64,000 bases of DNA from Streptococcus infantis (GCF_021497965.1 NZ_CP046525.1:310001-374000), one strand, 5' to 3'; counted from the stretch's first letter, positions 1 to 9,557 are shown. Notes: generated by a model not told the origin, from the sequence alone. Made by a program: numbers and translations.

Positions 1-1
1 A

Positions 2-757
2 AAACGTCTGGCTCCCTATATCGAAAAGGGCATGGTCACCTTCATCAAGGATAATTTCCGTCATTTGAAGGACCGCTTACATAACTTAGGTGTGACTGAA
101 ATTGATGGAATTTGTTATGACTTAGGTGTGTCAAGCCCGCAGTTAGATCAACGTGAACGTGGTTTTTCTTATAAAAAAGATGCCCCGTTAGATATGCGGA
201 TGAATCAAGAAGCTAGCTTGACTGCTTATGAGGTGGTCAATCAATATGACTACCATGATTTGGTACGAATCTTTTTCAAATATGGAGAAGACAAATTTTC
301 CAAACAGATTGCTCGAAAAATTGAACAGGCGCGTGAGCTTAAACCGATCGAGACAACGACTGAGTTGGCAGAGATTATCAAATCTGCCAAACCGGCTAAG
401 GAGCTCAAGAAAAAAGGTCACCCAGCCAAACAAATTTTCCAAGCTATCCGTATCGAAGTCAATGATGAGTTAGGTGCTGCAGATGAATCAATCCAGCAGG
501 CGATTGAACTTCTAGCTCTAGACGGAAGAATTTCAGTCATCACCTTCCATTCGCTTGAAGACCGTTTGACTAAACAGTTATTTAAGGAAGCTTCCACAGT
601 TGAAGTGCCTAAAGGTTTGCCTTTTATTCCAGACGATCTCAAGCCAAAGATGGAATTAGTATCTCGTAAACCAATCTTGCCAAGCAAGGAAGAGTTGGAA
701 GCCAATAATCGTTCCCACTCAGCCAAGCTTCGAGTGGCAAGAAAAATTCACAAGTAA
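2..757 (+). CDS. rsmH: 16S rRNA (cytosine-1402-N4)-methyltransferase RsmH, 5' end cut by window edge
   Basis: RsmH (MraW) uses S-adenosylmethionine to methylate N4 of C1402 in the decoding centre of 16S rRNA. The reading frame is open from base 2 and continues upstream of the internal Met at base 32, so the start and the SAM-binding N-terminus lie outside the window; 251 C-terminal residues are present. Family landmarks are the [11 protein letters not shown] segment, GFSY followed by PLDMRM, and the FHSLEDR motif. It is the first of four tightly packed genes (9 bases to ftsL), the usual streptococcal dcw start rsmH-ftsL-pbpX-mraY. Identification is secure; only the true start is unknown. Confidence 0.96.
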   Translation, partial: KRLAPYIEKGMVTFIKDNFRHLKDRLHNLGVTEIDGICYDLGVSSPQLDQRERGFSYKKDAPLDMRMNQEASLTAYEVVNQYDYHDLVRIFFKYGEDKFSKQIARKIEQARELKPIETTTELAEIIKSAKPAKELKKKGHPAKQIFQAIRIEVNDELGAADESIQQAIELLALDGRISVITFHSLEDRLTKQLFKEASTVEVPKGLPFIPDDLKPKMELVSRKPILPSKEELEANNRSHSAKLRVARKIHK

Positions 758-766
758 GAGGAAACA

Positions 767-1084
767 ATGGCAGAAACAAGAGGAACAACGAGCCAATTGC
801 TACAAGCTCGTATTAAACAATTTTCACGTGTTGAAAAGGCCTTTTACCTTTCAATTGCCATCACAGCTCTTGTCTTAGCAATTAGTGTAGTCTATATGCA
901 GACAAAACTTTTTCAGGTCCAGAGTGATTTGACAAGAGTCAATGCACAAATTGAAGAAAAAAAGACAGAGCTAGATGATGCCAAACAAGAAGTTAATGAA
1001 TTAATCCGATCAGAACGTTTGACCGGAATTGCAAATTCTCAAGAGTTGCAATTGAATAATGAAAATATCCGATCGGCGGAGTAG
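767..1084 (+). CDS. ftsL: cell division protein FtsL
   Basis: This small bitopic division protein works with DivIB and DivIC at the septum to activate the septal synthase. The 105-residue product has a basic cytoplasmic N-terminus, one membrane segment at about residues 27-48 (FYLSIAITALVLAISVVYM) and an extracytoplasmic coiled-coil-like helix rich in Gln, Glu and Lys. Length and topology fit streptococcal FtsL, and its place between rsmH and pbpX is diagnostic. A GAGG-type ribosome site lies just upstream of the ATG. Only 3 bases separate it from pbpX, so the two are probably translationally coupled. Confidence 0.93.
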   Translation: MAETRGTTSQLLQARIKQFSRVEKAFYLSIAITALVLAISVVYMQTKLFQVQSDLTRVNAQIEEKKTELDDAKQEVNELIRSERLTGIANSQELQLNNENIRSAE

Positions 1085-1087
1085 TAA

Positions 1088-3343
1088 ATGAAAAACTGGA
1101 AAGAAAGAATCATACGCTTTGCCATTAAAAATCGTAAATCTCCAGCAGAAAACCGCAGATTAGTGGGAAAGAATTTGAGCCTTTTGGCCGTCTTTCTCTT
1201 TGCTGTTTTTTTGGTTAACTTTGCGGTGATTATTGGTACAGGCTCAAAATTTGGTGTAAACCTAGTTAAAGAAGCAAGTAAGGTCCATCAAACGACTCGG
1301 ACAGTTCCAGCAAAACGTGGAACAATTTATGATCGTAATGGAACACCGATTGCAGAAGATGCAACATCTTATAACGTCTATGCGATTATCGATAAAGAAT
1401 ACAAATCTGCAAATGGGAAAATTCTCTATGTAGAAGAATCTCAGTATAGCAAGGTTGCAGAAGTCTTTCATAAATATCTAGATATGGATGAGTCCTATGT
1501 TAAGGAACAACTTTCTCAACCAAATCTCAAACAAGTTTCCTTTGGTGTGAAGGGGAATGGTATTACCTATGCCAATATGATGTCCATTAAGAAGGACTTG
1601 GAGGCAGCTAAGGTCCAAGGGATAGATTTTACAACTAGCCCAAATCGAAGCTATCCAAATGGGAAATTTGCATCATCATTTATCGGTCTAGCACAGCTCC
1701 ATGAAAATGAAGATGGCTCAAAGAGCCTCATCGGAACGTCTGGTGTTGAAAGTTCCTTGAATAGCTTGTTAGCAGGTACAGATGGAATCATTACCTACGA
1801 AAAAGATCGCTTGGGTAATATTGTTCCAGGGACAGAACAGGTTACGCGACAAACAGTAAATGGAAAAGATGTCTACACGACCTTATCCAGTCCATTGCAG
1901 TCCTTTATGGAAAGTCAAATGGATGCCTTCCAAGGAAAACTAAAAGGCAAGTATATGACTGCGACCTTGGTTAGTGCCAAGACAGGAGAAATTCTGGCCA
2001 CGACTCAAAGACCGACCTTTGATGCTGATACCAAAGAAGGGATTACAGAGGACTTTGTCTGGCGTGATATCCTTTACCAAAGTAACTATGAACCAGGTTC
2101 AACCATGAAGGTCATGACCTTAGCAGCAGCTATAGATAACAACACCTTCCCTGGTGGAGAATACTTTAATAGTAGCGAATTAAAAATAGCAGATGCAACT
2201 ATTAAGGACTGGGATGTGAATGATGGCTTATCAGCTGGAAGTATAATGACATACTCACAAGGTTTTGATCACTCGAGTAATGTCGGTATGACCTTGCTCC
2301 AGCAAAAAATGGGGGATGCCACTTGGTTAGACTATCTCAGTCGTTTCAAATTTGGTGTTCCTACTCGTTTTGGGATGAGTGATGAATATGCCGGACAATT
2401 GCCTGAAGACAATATCGTTAGTATTGCCATGAGTTCTTTTGGTCAAGGGATTTCTGTTACTCAGACCCAGATGCTTCGTGCCTTTACAGCAATCGCTAAT
2501 GATGGGGTCATGCTAGAGCCGAAGTTTATTAGTGCCCTCTATGATCCAAATGATCAGACTGTTCGTAAATCGCAGAGGGAGGTTGTAGGGAATCCTGTTT
2601 CTAAAGAAGCGGCTAGTCTGACTCGAGAAAATATGATTTTGGTTGGTACAGATCCTGTTTATGGTACAATGTACAATAAACTTACCGGTAAACCAATCGT
2701 TACTGTTCCTGGTCAGACTGTTTCTGTCAAATCTGGAACAGCTCAAATTGCCGATGAGCAAAACGGAGGATATTTAGTTGGGAAAACCAATTATATCTTT
2801 TCTGTAGTAACCATGCATCCTTCTGAAAATCCTGATTTTATTCTTTACGTAACAGTTCAACAGCCAGAACACTTTTCTAACCCTTGGTTTGGAGAATTTG
2901 CTAATCCTATTCTTGAACGAGCTTCTGCCATGAAGGAATCTCTCAATCTTCAATCTACAGCTAAGAACTTGGATCAGGTAACATCAACAACTAACTATGC
3001 AATGCCTGCGACTAAGGATTATAGTGCTGGAGATTTGGCTGAAGAGCTACGACGTAACCTTGTTCAACCAATTGTTATCGGTTCCGGAACAAAAATTAAA
3101 GAAAGTTCAGTATCAGAAGGAACCAATCTAGATGCTAATGAAAAAGTTCTACTACTCTCTGACAAGGTAGAGGAGATGCCTGACTTGTATGGTTGGTCTA
3201 AGAAGAATGTTGAAACCTTTGCAAAATGGCTCAATCTCGAGGTAGAATATGAAGGCTCTGGACAAACTGTTACGAAACAAAGTGTTCGTGCCAATACAGC
3301 TTTAAAAAACATACAGAAAATAAAAATAACATTAGGAGATTAG
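1088..3343 (+). CDS. pbpX: penicillin-binding protein 2X (septal transpeptidase)
   Basis: Class B PBP that cross-links septal peptidoglycan together with FtsW. The 751 residues comprise a short cytoplasmic tail, a membrane anchor near residues 30-50, a dimerisation domain, the transpeptidase domain and two C-terminal PASTA domains. Active-site motifs are STMK (Ser338), SSN (in DHSSNVG) and KSGTAQ. The protein has one extra residue near its N-terminus compared with the pneumococcal protein as I recall it, so Ser338 equals pneumococcal Ser337. The STMK threonine is intact, but the position equal to pneumococcal Met343 is Thr and the residue before KSG is Val; see findings. It abuts mraY with a 1-base gap. 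Confidence 0.97.
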   Translation: MKNWKERIIRFAIKNRKSPAENRRLVGKNLSLLAVFLFAVFLVNFAVIIGTGSKFGVNLVKEASKVHQTTRTVPAKRGTIYDRNGTPIAEDATSYNVYAIIDKEYKSANGKILYVEESQYSKVAEVFHKYLDMDESYVKEQLSQPNLKQVSFGVKGNGITYANMMSIKKDLEAAKVQGIDFTTSPNRSYPNGKFASSFIGLAQLHENEDGSKSLIGTSGVESSLNSLLAGTDGIITYEKDRLGNIVPGTEQVTRQTVNGKDVYTTLSSPLQSFMESQMDAFQGKLKGKYMTATLVSAKTGEILATTQRPTFDADTKEGITEDFVWRDILYQSNYEPGSTMKVMTLAAAIDNNTFPGGEYFNSSELKIADATIKDWDVNDGLSAGSIMTYSQGFDHSSNVGMTLLQQKMGDATWLDYLSRFKFGVPTRFGMSDEYAGQLPEDNIVSIAMSSFGQGISVTQTQMLRAFTAIANDGVMLEPKFISALYDPNDQTVRKSQREVVGNPVSKEAASLTRENMILVGTDPVYGTMYNKLTGKPIVTVPGQTVSVKSGTAQIADEQNGGYLVGKTNYIFSVVTMHPSENPDFILYVTVQQPEHFSNPWFGEFANPILERASAMKESLNLQSTAKNLDQVTSTTNYAMPATKDYSAGDLAEELRRNLVQPIVIGSGTKIKESSVSEGTNLDANEKVLLLSDKVEEMPDLYGWSKKNVETFAKWLNLEVEYEGSGQTVTKQSVRANTALKNIQKIKITLGD

Positions 3344-3344
3344 A

Positions 3345-4325
3345 ATGTTAGTTTCTATCTTTGCTGGAGTCGTTGCTTTTGTTCTTACAGTAGTAGGAAT
3401 TCCAGTCTTTATCCGTTTTTATCATAAGGCACATATTACCGGTCAGCAGATGCATGAGGACGTGAAACAACATCAGGCTAAGGCCGGAACCCCAACAATG
3501 GGGGGGATCGTCTTTCTTATAACGGGTGTCTTAGTTAGTTTAGTTCTTGCTCTTGCGACGAATCAGTTAACCAATAATGCTGGGATGATTCTTTTTATCC
3601 TAGTCTTATATGGATTGGTTGGTTTCTTTGATGATTTTCTCAAGGTTTTTCGTAAAATCAATGAAGGACTTAATCCTAAACAAAAGTTCCTGCTTCAATT
3701 AATAGGAGGAGTTATTTTCTATCTCTTTTATGAAAGAGGAGGGGATGTTTTAAATGTATTTGGGTATCCATTGCACCTAGGCGTTCTTTACATTTTCTTT
3801 GCTCTCTTCTGGTTAGTTGGTTTTTCGAATGCTGTTAACTTGACTGACGGAATTGATGGCTTGGCAAGTATCTCAGTAGTGATTAGCCTATCTGCCTATG
3901 GAGTCATTGCTTATGTACAAAACCAATTGGATATTCTCCTAGTGATTCTTGCTATGATTGGTGGTCTTCTTGGTTTCTTTGTCTTTAACCATAAACCTGC
4001 CAAGGTGTTCATGGGTGATGTGGGAAGTCTTGCTCTTGGAGGGATGTTGGCTGCTATTTCCATGGCGCTACACCAAGAATGGACCTTGCTCTTGATTGGG
4101 ATAGTATATGTTTTTGAAACAACATCCGTTATGATGCAAGTTAGCTACTTTAAGTTGAGCGGAGGGAAACGTATCTTCCGTATGACACCGGTCCACCACC
4201 ATTTTGAATTGGGTGGCCTTTCAGGTAAAGGTCAGCCTTGGAGTGAGTGGAAGGTCGATTTCTTCTTCTGGGGAGTCGGTTTACTCGCTAGTCTTCTAAC
4301 GTTAGCTATTATGTACTTGTTCTAA
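3345..4325 (+). CDS. mraY: phospho-N-acetylmuramoyl-pentapeptide transferase MraY
   Basis: Integral membrane enzyme that transfers phospho-MurNAc-pentapeptide from UDP to undecaprenyl phosphate, making lipid I. The 326-residue product has about ten membrane segments and the family motifs: an Asp pair ([11 protein letters not shown], about residue 90), [10 protein letters not shown] starting at Asn165, and the triple-histidine loop HHHFE at 284-288. The gene follows pbpX by one base and the transcription unit ends at the strong terminator downstream, so rsmH-ftsL-pbpX-mraY is one operon. Length matches the family. Confidence 0.97.
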   Translation: MLVSIFAGVVAFVLTVVGIPVFIRFYHKAHITGQQMHEDVKQHQAKAGTPTMGGIVFLITGVLVSLVLALATNQLTNNAGMILFILVLYGLVGFFDDFLKVFRKINEGLNPKQKFLLQLIGGVIFYLFYERGGDVLNVFGYPLHLGVLYIFFALFWLVGFSNAVNLTDGIDGLASISVVISLSAYGVIAYVQNQLDILLVILAMIGGLLGFFVFNHKPAKVFMGDVGSLALGGMLAAISMALHQEWTLLLIGIVYVFETTSVMMQVSYFKLSGGKRIFRMTPVHHHFELGGLSGKGQPWSEWKVDFFFWGVGLLASLLTLAIMYLF

Positions 4326-4343
4326 AAATAGAATGATAAATCA

Positions 4344-4386
4344 TAGAAAAAGAGAAGGATTTTTCCCTTCTCTTTTTCTATTTTTG
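4344..4386 (+). terminator. Rho-independent terminator of the rsmH-mraY operon
   Basis: A long stem with arms TAGAAAAAGAGAAGG and CCTTCTCTTTTTCTA around a short T-rich loop, followed by a T tract. It closes the dcw operon 18 bases after mraY. Confidence 0.93.
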
Positions 4387-4444
4387 AATCCTTTTCTCAA
4401 AAAAAGTAAAATTATGGTAAAATGGAAAAAAGAAAGATGAGATT

Positions 4445-4966
4445 ATGAGTTATTTTAAAAAATATACATTTGACAAATCGAAATTTAAGTTAGGGATGCG
4501 AACGTTTAAAACAGGAATCGCTGTTTTTTTGGTCCTCATGATTTTTGGCTTTTTTGGTTGGAAGGGACTTCAAATCGGAGCTCTAACAGCAGTGTTTAGT
4601 TTGAGAGAAGACTTTGATAAGAGTGTCCATTTTGGGACATCTCGTATTTTAGGGAATAGTATCGGTGGTTTTTATGCTCTGATTTTCTTCCTCCTAAATA
4701 ATTTTTTCCATGGCGCCTTCTGGGTAACTCTCCTGGTTGTTCCGATTTGTACCATGTTAACCATTATGACAAATGTCGCCATGAATAATAAGTCGGGAGT
4801 CATCGGTGGAGTTGCAGCTATGCTGATTATTACCCTATCAATTCCGAGCGGAGAGACTGTTTTGTACGTTTTTGCTCGAGTTTTTGAGACTTTTATGGGT
4901 GTTTTTGTAGCAATTCTAGTAAATTATGATATTGATCGCTTGCGGAGTTTCATACAGAAAAAATAA
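4445..4966 (+). CDS. ArAE/FUSC-type small membrane protein (DUF939-like)
   Basis: A 173-residue protein with a basic N-terminus (about 22 residues) followed by four hydrophobic segments at about 23-43, 70-90, 95-113 and 118-160. The arrangement and the GALTAVFSLREDFDKS and RILGNSIGG segments resemble the N-terminal membrane domain of the aromatic acid exporter family ArAE_1 (DUF939). The cytoplasmic C-terminal half found in longer family members is missing, so this is a membrane-only form. Transport of a specific substrate is not shown by the sequence. It stands alone between two terminator/promoter regions; an extended -10 (TGGTAAAAT) lies about 25 bases before the start. Confidence 0.7.
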   Translation: MSYFKKYTFDKSKFKLGMRTFKTGIAVFLVLMIFGFFGWKGLQIGALTAVFSLREDFDKSVHFGTSRILGNSIGGFYALIFFLLNNFFHGAFWVTLLVVPICTMLTIMTNVAMNNKSGVIGGVAAMLIITLSIPSGETVLYVFARVFETFMGVFVAILVNYDIDRLRSFIQKK

Positions 4967-4971
4967 AATAA

Positions 4972-4988
4972 TGTCACAAGATATAACA
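4972..4988. promoter_or_regulatory. GlnR operator
   Basis: TGTCA, seven bases, TAACA fits the GlnR/TnrA consensus TGTNA-N7-TNACA exactly. It lies just upstream of the -35 box of glnR, as expected for autoregulation of glnRA. Confidence 0.85.
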
Positions 4989-4995
4989 TTAACAA

Positions 4996-5024
4996 TTGAC
5001 GATTGATTTTTTTTAGACTATAAT
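4996..5024 (+). promoter_or_regulatory. glnRA promoter
   Basis: TTGACG at 4996-5001 and TATAAT at 5019-5024 with a 17-base spacer, immediately downstream of the GlnR operator and 25 bases before the glnR start. Confidence 0.88.
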
Positions 5025-5048
5025 AGACAGAAAGAAGAGGAAGTGCAC

Positions 5049-5405
5049 ATGAAGGAAAAAGAATTTCGTCGCAATATGGCAGTTTTCCCCATTGGTAGTG
5101 TTATGAAGCTGACCGATCTCTCGGCGCGTCAAATTCGTTATTATGAAGATCAGGAGTTGATAAAACCTGATCGCAACGAAGGAAATCGCCGGATGTATTC
5201 TTTAAATGATATGGACCGGTTGCTTGAGATTAAGGATTATATCTCTGAAGGTCTGAACATTGCTGCTATCAAGAAAAAATATGCCGAACGTGAGGCGAAA
5301 GCTAAAAAACCAGTCAGTCAAACTGAGGTGCGTCGGGCACTTCGGAATGAGGTTCTTCAACAAAGTCGCTTTGCTTCTCAACAATCACCTTTTGGTCGCG
5401 GTTAG
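5049..5405 (+). CDS. glnR: MerR-family nitrogen repressor GlnR
   Basis: Dimeric repressor that senses nitrogen sufficiency through feedback-inhibited glutamine synthetase and shuts off glnRA and glutamine-uptake genes. The 118-residue protein has a MerR winged helix at the N-terminus (MKLTDLSARQIRYYEDQELI), a short basic middle, and the C-terminal tail typical of GlnR that controls dimerisation, ending SPFGRG. I start at ATG 5049 rather than GTG 5043 because AGAGGA is correctly spaced only for the ATG and the protein then matches the family start MKEKEFRRN. It lies 35 bases upstream of glnA and carries the operator in its own promoter. Confidence 0.95.
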   Translation: MKEKEFRRNMAVFPIGSVMKLTDLSARQIRYYEDQELIKPDRNEGNRRMYSLNDMDRLLEIKDYISEGLNIAAIKKKYAEREAKAKKPVSQTEVRRALRNEVLQQSRFASQQSPFGRG

Positions 5406-5440
5406 GCAACCGCTAGTCGTCATATATAAGGAGAAAAACC

Positions 5441-6787
5441 ATGCCAATCACAGCTGCAGATATTCGTCGTGAAGTTAAGGAAAAAAATGTAACCTTTATC
5501 CGTCTTATGTTTTCAGATATTTTGGGAACAATGAAAAACGTCGAAATTCCTGCTACAGATGAACAACTAGACAAGGTCTTGTCAAACAAGGCTATGTTTG
5601 ATGGATCTTCTATTGAAGGGTTTGTTCGTATTAATGAATCAGATATGTACTTGTACCCTGACCTAGACACATGGACTGTCTTCCCTTGGGGAGATGAGAA
5701 CGGTAGTGTCGCAGGATTGATCTGTGATGTCTATACAACAGAAGGAGAGCCATTTGCTGGAGATCCTCGAAGCAACCTTAAACGAGCTCTTCATCACATG
5801 GAAAAAGTAGGATTCAAATCTTTCAACCTTGGTCCAGAACCAGAATTCTTCCTATTTAAGCTTGATGAGAATGGAGACCCAACTCTCGAGGTGAATGACA
5901 AGGGTGGTTACTTTGATTTGGCGCCTACAGACCTTGCCGATAATACCCGTCGTGAGATTGTAAATGTCTTGACTAAAATGGGATTTGAAGTAGAAGCCAG
6001 TCACCACGAAGTTGCCGTAGGTCAACATGAGATTGACTTTAAGTATGATGAAGTTCTTCGTGCTTGTGATAAGATTCAAATCTTTAAACTTGTTGTAAAA
6101 ACAATTGCGCGTAAACATGGTTTGTATGCAACCTTTATGGCTAAACCTAAATTTGGTATCGCTGGTTCAGGGATGCACTGCAATATGTCCTTGTTTGATG
6201 CGGAAGGAAACAATGCCTTCTTTGATCCAAATGATCCAAAAGGAATGCAGTTATCAGAAACTGCTTATCACTTCCTTGGTGGTTTGATCAAGCACGCCTA
6301 CAACTATACAGCTATTATGAACCCAACAGTTAACTCATACAAACGTTTGGTTCCAGGATATGAAGCGCCTGTTTACATCGCTTGGGCTGGTCGTAACCGT
6401 TCTCCGTTGGTGCGCGTTCCTGCTACTCGTGGAATGGGAACTCGTTTGGAGTTGCGCTCAGTAGACCCAATGGCAAACCCATATATCGCTTTGGCTGTTC
6501 TTTTGGAAGTTGGTTTGAACGGTATTGAAAACAAAATCGAAGCACCAGCTCCAATCGAAGAAAATATCTACATTATGACTGCAGAAGAACGTAAAGAGGC
6601 TGGCATTACTGACCTTCCATCAACTCTTCATAACGCATTGAAAGCTATGACAGAAGACGAAGTGGTTAAAGCAGCTCTAGGTGAACACATCTACACTAGT
6701 TTCCTTGAAGCCAAACGTATCGAGTGGGCAAGCTACGCAACCTTTGTCTCACAATGGGAAATTGACAACTATCTAGATCTTTACTAA
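5441..6787 (+). CDS. glnA: type I glutamine synthetase
   Basis: Makes glutamine from glutamate, ammonia and ATP. At 448 residues it is a GSI-alpha enzyme of the Gram-positive type, which forms dodecamers and is regulated by feedback inhibition and GlnR binding rather than by adenylylation. Visible motifs are the Asp50-type latch segment, EPEFFLF for metal binding, the [20 protein letters not shown]/glutamate segment and the NRSPLVRVP region. It is co-transcribed with glnR and followed directly by a terminator. The start has a clean AAGGAG site. Confidence 0.97.
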   Translation: MPITAADIRREVKEKNVTFIRLMFSDILGTMKNVEIPATDEQLDKVLSNKAMFDGSSIEGFVRINESDMYLYPDLDTWTVFPWGDENGSVAGLICDVYTTEGEPFAGDPRSNLKRALHHMEKVGFKSFNLGPEPEFFLFKLDENGDPTLEVNDKGGYFDLAPTDLADNTRREIVNVLTKMGFEVEASHHEVAVGQHEIDFKYDEVLRACDKIQIFKLVVKTIARKHGLYATFMAKPKFGIAGSGMHCNMSLFDAEGNNAFFDPNDPKGMQLSETAYHFLGGLIKHAYNYTAIMNPTVNSYKRLVPGYEAPVYIAWAGRNRSPLVRVPATRGMGTRLELRSVDPMANPYIALAVLLEVGLNGIENKIEAPAPIEENIYIMTAEERKEAGITDLPSTLHNALKAMTEDEVVKAALGEHIYTSFLEAKRIEWASYATFVSQWEIDNYLDLY

Positions 6788-6799
6788 TGATAAATCAGA

Positions 6800-6829
6800 A
6801 AGATTGTCCGTGAGGATAATCTTTTTTTC
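6800..6829 (+). terminator. glnRA terminator
   Basis: A 10-bp stem AAGATTGTCC / GGATAATCTT (one G-T pair) with a GTGA loop, followed by a run of T. It starts 12 bases after glnA. Confidence 0.92.
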
Positions 6830-6883
6830 TTGCATTTTATATCGAGGTGTGATATATTTTATATAACGAAATGCGATATATCG
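6830..6883 (+). promoter_or_regulatory. padR promoter with overlapping GATATA dyads
   Basis: TTGCAT at 6830-6835 and TATATT at 6853-6858 form a promoter with a 17-base spacer. TATATC at 6838-6843 and GATATA at 6851-6856 form an inverted repeat overlapping the -10, and a perfect CGATATATCG palindrome follows at 6874-6883. The dyads sit where an autorepressor would act; that PadR binds them is inference. Confidence 0.65.
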
Positions 6884-6906
6884 AACTACATAGGAGGTCT
6901 GATTAA

Positions 6907-7227
6907 ATGGAATTAACAGATAAGATTAGGCGTGTCTACCTTCCCATGACTGAAACGGGTTTTTATATTCTATTCTGTCTGCAAAAGGAGAACCATGGTT
7001 ATGGTATTACACAAAAGGTCAAAGAGATGACAGATTCACAAGTATCAATTAGTCCTGGAACTATGTATGGAACCCTGTCAAAGATGGAAAAGGATGGTTT
7101 GGTCTCCTTTGTCCGAGAAGAGGAAAAACGTAAAATCTATCAGATAACAGACTTGGGTCGAAAAGTTGTAGAGATTGAGTTGAAACGTATTGAACGGCTC
7201 TACAGAAATAGTCGGGAGGAGCTTTGA
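6907..7227 (+). CDS. PadR-family transcriptional regulator
   Basis: A 106-residue PadR winged-helix protein: the N-terminal domain contains the signature ITQKVKEMTDSQVSISPGTMYGTLSKMEKDGLV, with the wing ending at KRKIYQITDLGRK (listed here as landmarks at about residues 37-80). A C-terminal helix (EIELKRIERLYRN) probably dimerises. PadR proteins commonly repress a neighbouring membrane-protein or transporter gene and themselves. The next gene overlaps its stop codon, and dyads lie in its promoter, so autoregulated control of the DUF2812 pair is likely. The ligand is unknown. Confidence 0.88.
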   Translation: MELTDKIRRVYLPMTETGFYILFCLQKENHGYGITQKVKEMTDSQVSISPGTMYGTLSKMEKDGLVSFVREEEKRKIYQITDLGRKVVEIELKRIERLYRNSREEL

Positions 7228-7802
7228 TGGAAAAGAAAGTTGTTTATAGAATTGCTACCATTGCGGATTATGATAGAGAGGCTCTCTATCTCGGAGAAAT
7301 GCATGCTCAGGGCTGGAAACTTAAGGAAGTAAGTTATTCTAACTTAGTAGTTGCGGTTAAGTATACTTTTGAAAAGTGCCAACCGGGGCAGGTGGTTTAT
7401 CAGTTGGACTTTTATCCTATGAAAAAGTCAGAGAGAGCTTCCTATTTACAACTGTTTAAAGATTGTGGCTGGGAGCACATTACAAACTTTAATAGTTTTT
7501 CCTATTTTAGAAAACCTTATTCTGGAGTTGAGTCGGATGCCGAGTTTGAAATTTATAATGACGCGGCCGGGAAGTTAGCAATGGTCAAGAAGATTTTAAC
7601 AATGCGGATGCTTCCTGTTTTGCTTCTCTTTTCAGTGCTACTACCGGTTTTCTCAAAGTTACTCAGTGGAAGAAGTTATTTCAGTTGGGGAATGTTTTTG
7701 ATTGTTATCATAGACTGTACTTTATTGATAGTTTTCGCGATTCAGATTTCTTATATTTTTTGGAGATTGTTTCAAAAGTGGAAAGAATTATCTGATAAAT
7801 AA
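7227..7802 (+). CDS. DUF2812 membrane protein, first copy
   Basis: A 191-residue protein. The soluble N-terminal half (about residues 1-115) is a DUF2812 domain, recognised by the pattern of a short strand, GEMHAQGWKLKEV, CQPG, and FKDCGWEHI. Two hydrophobic segments follow at about 125-148 and 155-180, with a basic tail, so the domain probably faces the cytoplasm. The ATG at 7227 overlaps the padR stop and is preceded by GGGAGGAG; a TTG one codon earlier is less likely. DUF2812 genes are often found beside PadR regulators, but the function is unknown. Confidence 0.75.
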   Translation: MEKKVVYRIATIADYDREALYLGEMHAQGWKLKEVSYSNLVVAVKYTFEKCQPGQVVYQLDFYPMKKSERASYLQLFKDCGWEHITNFNSFSYFRKPYSGVESDAEFEIYNDAAGKLAMVKKILTMRMLPVLLLFSVLLPVFSKLLSGRSYFSWGMFLIVIIDCTLLIVFAIQISYIFWRLFQKWKELSDK

Positions 7803-7823
7803 AATGATTTTGGAGGTTAGACA

Positions 7824-8330
7824 ATGAATAGCAAAGTACAATTTCGAATGTTTACCATTTTTGATTTGGATAGGGTAGAAGATTATTTGCATAAGATGCA
7901 TTTGAAAGGTTGGAAATTTAAATCGAATCGTTTAGGCTTTTTCTATTTTGAACAATGCCAACCTGATGATGTGATTTACCGTGTGTGGAATACTAGCTAT
8001 CTTAGAAAAAATGAGCTAGATTTACAAGGTATTAAGGATAGAGGATGGGAATTTGTGGAAAATTGTTCTTATTCTGTTTTTCGAAAAGCAACTTGTGATG
8101 TAGATTTAAATGATCGATTTTTCATGGACAATAGTCTTAGATGGGATGGTGTGAAATCTGGACTTCGTACATCTACAGTTTCTATCTCTGGTGGTCTAGT
8201 TGTTTGTATGAGCCTGTTTCGCGAAAGTCTCTCTCAGTCTTTTTTCGTTATTTTTGCCCTATATGCTCTCATGATTTCTTATCTAATCTATAGTTTTTAT
8301 AGACTTAGACGGAAATATCTGGTTGATTGA
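7824..8330 (+). CDS. DUF2812 membrane protein, second copy
   Basis: A 168-residue paralogue of the preceding gene with the same layout: N-terminal DUF2812 domain (HKMHLKGWKFKSN, CQPDDVIYRV, IKDRGWEFV) and two hydrophobic segments at about 110-130 and 135-155, then a basic tail. A ribosome site TGGAGG lies before the ATG, 21 bases after the first copy. The two are diverged in sequence but share spacing, pointing to an old duplication. The unit ends at a hairpin that also reads as a CIRCE element. Confidence 0.72.
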   Translation: MNSKVQFRMFTIFDLDRVEDYLHKMHLKGWKFKSNRLGFFYFEQCQPDDVIYRVWNTSYLRKNELDLQGIKDRGWEFVENCSYSVFRKATCDVDLNDRFFMDNSLRWDGVKSGLRTSTVSISGGLVVCMSLFRESLSQSFFVIFALYALMISYLIYSFYRLRRKYLVD

Positions 8331-8359
8331 CAATAGTTTCTAGGTCCTCAGACTGATTT

Positions 8360-8386
8360 TTAGCACTCTTGATAAAAGAGTGCTAA
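8360..8386. promoter_or_regulatory. CIRCE element 1 (HrcA operator)
   Basis: TTAGCACTC, nine bases, GAGTGCTAA: exact match to the CIRCE consensus. It lies 18 bases upstream of the hrcA -35 box rather than downstream of the start site, so it would act together with the second element. Confidence 0.88.
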
Positions 8387-8392
8387 TTTTTT
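8360..8392 (+). terminator. padR-DUF2812 terminator, overlapping a CIRCE sequence
   Basis: Perfect 11-bp stem TTAGCACTCTT / AAGAGTGCTAA, 5-base loop, then ATTTTTT. It has all parts of an intrinsic terminator for the upstream unit. The same bases 8360-8386 form a full CIRCE. Confidence 0.8.
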
Positions 8393-8403
8393 GAGTTTTT
8401 GTC

Positions 8404-8431
8404 TTGACATTCTTTTCTAAGGGTGTATAAT
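8404..8431 (+). promoter_or_regulatory. hrcA operon promoter
   Basis: TTGACA at 8404-8409 and TATAAT at 8426-8431 with a 16-base spacer: consensus boxes, lying between the two CIRCE elements. Confidence 0.93.
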
Positions 8432-8442
8432 AGAATCATAAG

Positions 8443-8469
8443 TTAGCACTTGAATGTCTCGAGTGCTAA
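8443..8469. promoter_or_regulatory. CIRCE element 2 (HrcA operator)
   Basis: TTAGCACTT, nine bases, GAGTGCTAA, with one mismatch in the left arm. It covers the expected transcription start just downstream of the -10 box, the classical HrcA position. Confidence 0.92.
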
Positions 8470-8496
8470 AAAGATCTATCAGAGAGGAGTGACGAG

Positions 8497-9531
8497 ATGG
8501 TTACGGAACGTCAGCAGAATATTTTAAATCTGATTATTGACATCTTTACCAAAACGCACGAACCTGTTGGATCCAAAGCCTTGCAAGAGTCTATCAACTC
8601 TAGTAGCGCTACCATTCGAAATGATATGGCAGCTCTAGAAAAGCAAGGTTTGCTTGAAAAGGCTCATACTTCCAGTGGTCGGATGCCGAGTGTGGCTGGA
8701 TTTCAATACTATGTCAAACACTCCTTGTCCTTCGACCGTTTAGCTGAGAATCAAGTTTATGAGATTGTAAAAGCTTTTGATCAGGAGTTCTTCAAACTTG
8801 AGGATATCCTTCAAGAGGCAACGAAAATCTTGTCAGACTTGAGTGGTTGTACGGTTGTAGCACTGGATGTCGAACCAAGTAGGCAGAAGCTGACAGCTTT
8901 TGATATTGTTGTCCTCGGACAACATACAGCTCTGGCAGTTTTTACGCTTGATGAGTCTAGAACAGTTACCAGTCAGTTTTTGATTCCGAGAAATTTCTTG
9001 CAGGAGGATTTAAATCGCCTCAAGATCATGATTCAAGAACGTTTCCTGGATCAGACTGTTTTAGATATTCACTACAAGATTCGGACAGAGATTCCGCAAG
9101 TTATCCAACGTTACTTTACAACAACGGATAACGTCATGGACCTCGTCGAACATATCTTCAAAGAAATGTTCAATGAAAACATCGTGGTTTCTGGGAAAGT
9201 CAATCTTTTGAATTTCGCTAATTTAGCGGCCTATCAATTCTTTGATCATCCACAAAAAGTAGCATTGGAAATTCGAGAGAATTTGATTGGAGACCAGATG
9301 CAAAGTGTCCGAGTTGCGGATAGCAAAGAATCTTGTCTTGCTGACTTAGCAGTAATCAGCAGTAAGTTTCTGATTCCTTATCGTGGATTTGGAATCCTTG
9401 CGATAATAGGTCCGGTCAATCTGGATTACCAACAATTGGTTAATCAACTCAACGTTGTCAATCGAGTTCTAACCATGAAGTTGACGGATTTTTACCGCTA
9501 TCTTAGCAGCAATCACTATGAAGTGAATTAA
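8497..9531 (+). CDS. hrcA: heat-inducible repressor HrcA
   Basis: HrcA binds CIRCE operators and represses the dnaK and groE operons; GroEL keeps it active in the absence of stress. The 344-residue protein has an N-terminal winged helix ([16 protein letters not shown], then [27 protein letters not shown] as the recognition region at about 32-58) and a C-terminal dimerisation/GAF-like domain. GAGAGGAG precedes the ATG. It heads hrcA-grpE-dnaK-dnaJ and sits under two CIRCE elements, so it is self-repressing; a third element controls groESL in this window. Confidence 0.97.
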   Translation: MVTERQQNILNLIIDIFTKTHEPVGSKALQESINSSSATIRNDMAALEKQGLLEKAHTSSGRMPSVAGFQYYVKHSLSFDRLAENQVYEIVKAFDQEFFKLEDILQEATKILSDLSGCTVVALDVEPSRQKLTAFDIVVLGQHTALAVFTLDESRTVTSQFLIPRNFLQEDLNRLKIMIQERFLDQTVLDIHYKIRTEIPQVIQRYFTTTDNVMDLVEHIFKEMFNENIVVSGKVNLLNFANLAAYQFFDHPQKVALEIRENLIGDQMQSVRVADSKESCLADLAVISSKFLIPYRGFGILAIIGPVNLDYQQLVNQLNVVNRVLTMKLTDFYRYLSSNHYEVN

Positions 9532-9557
9532 GATTGAAATCATTAAAGGAGGCGAAA

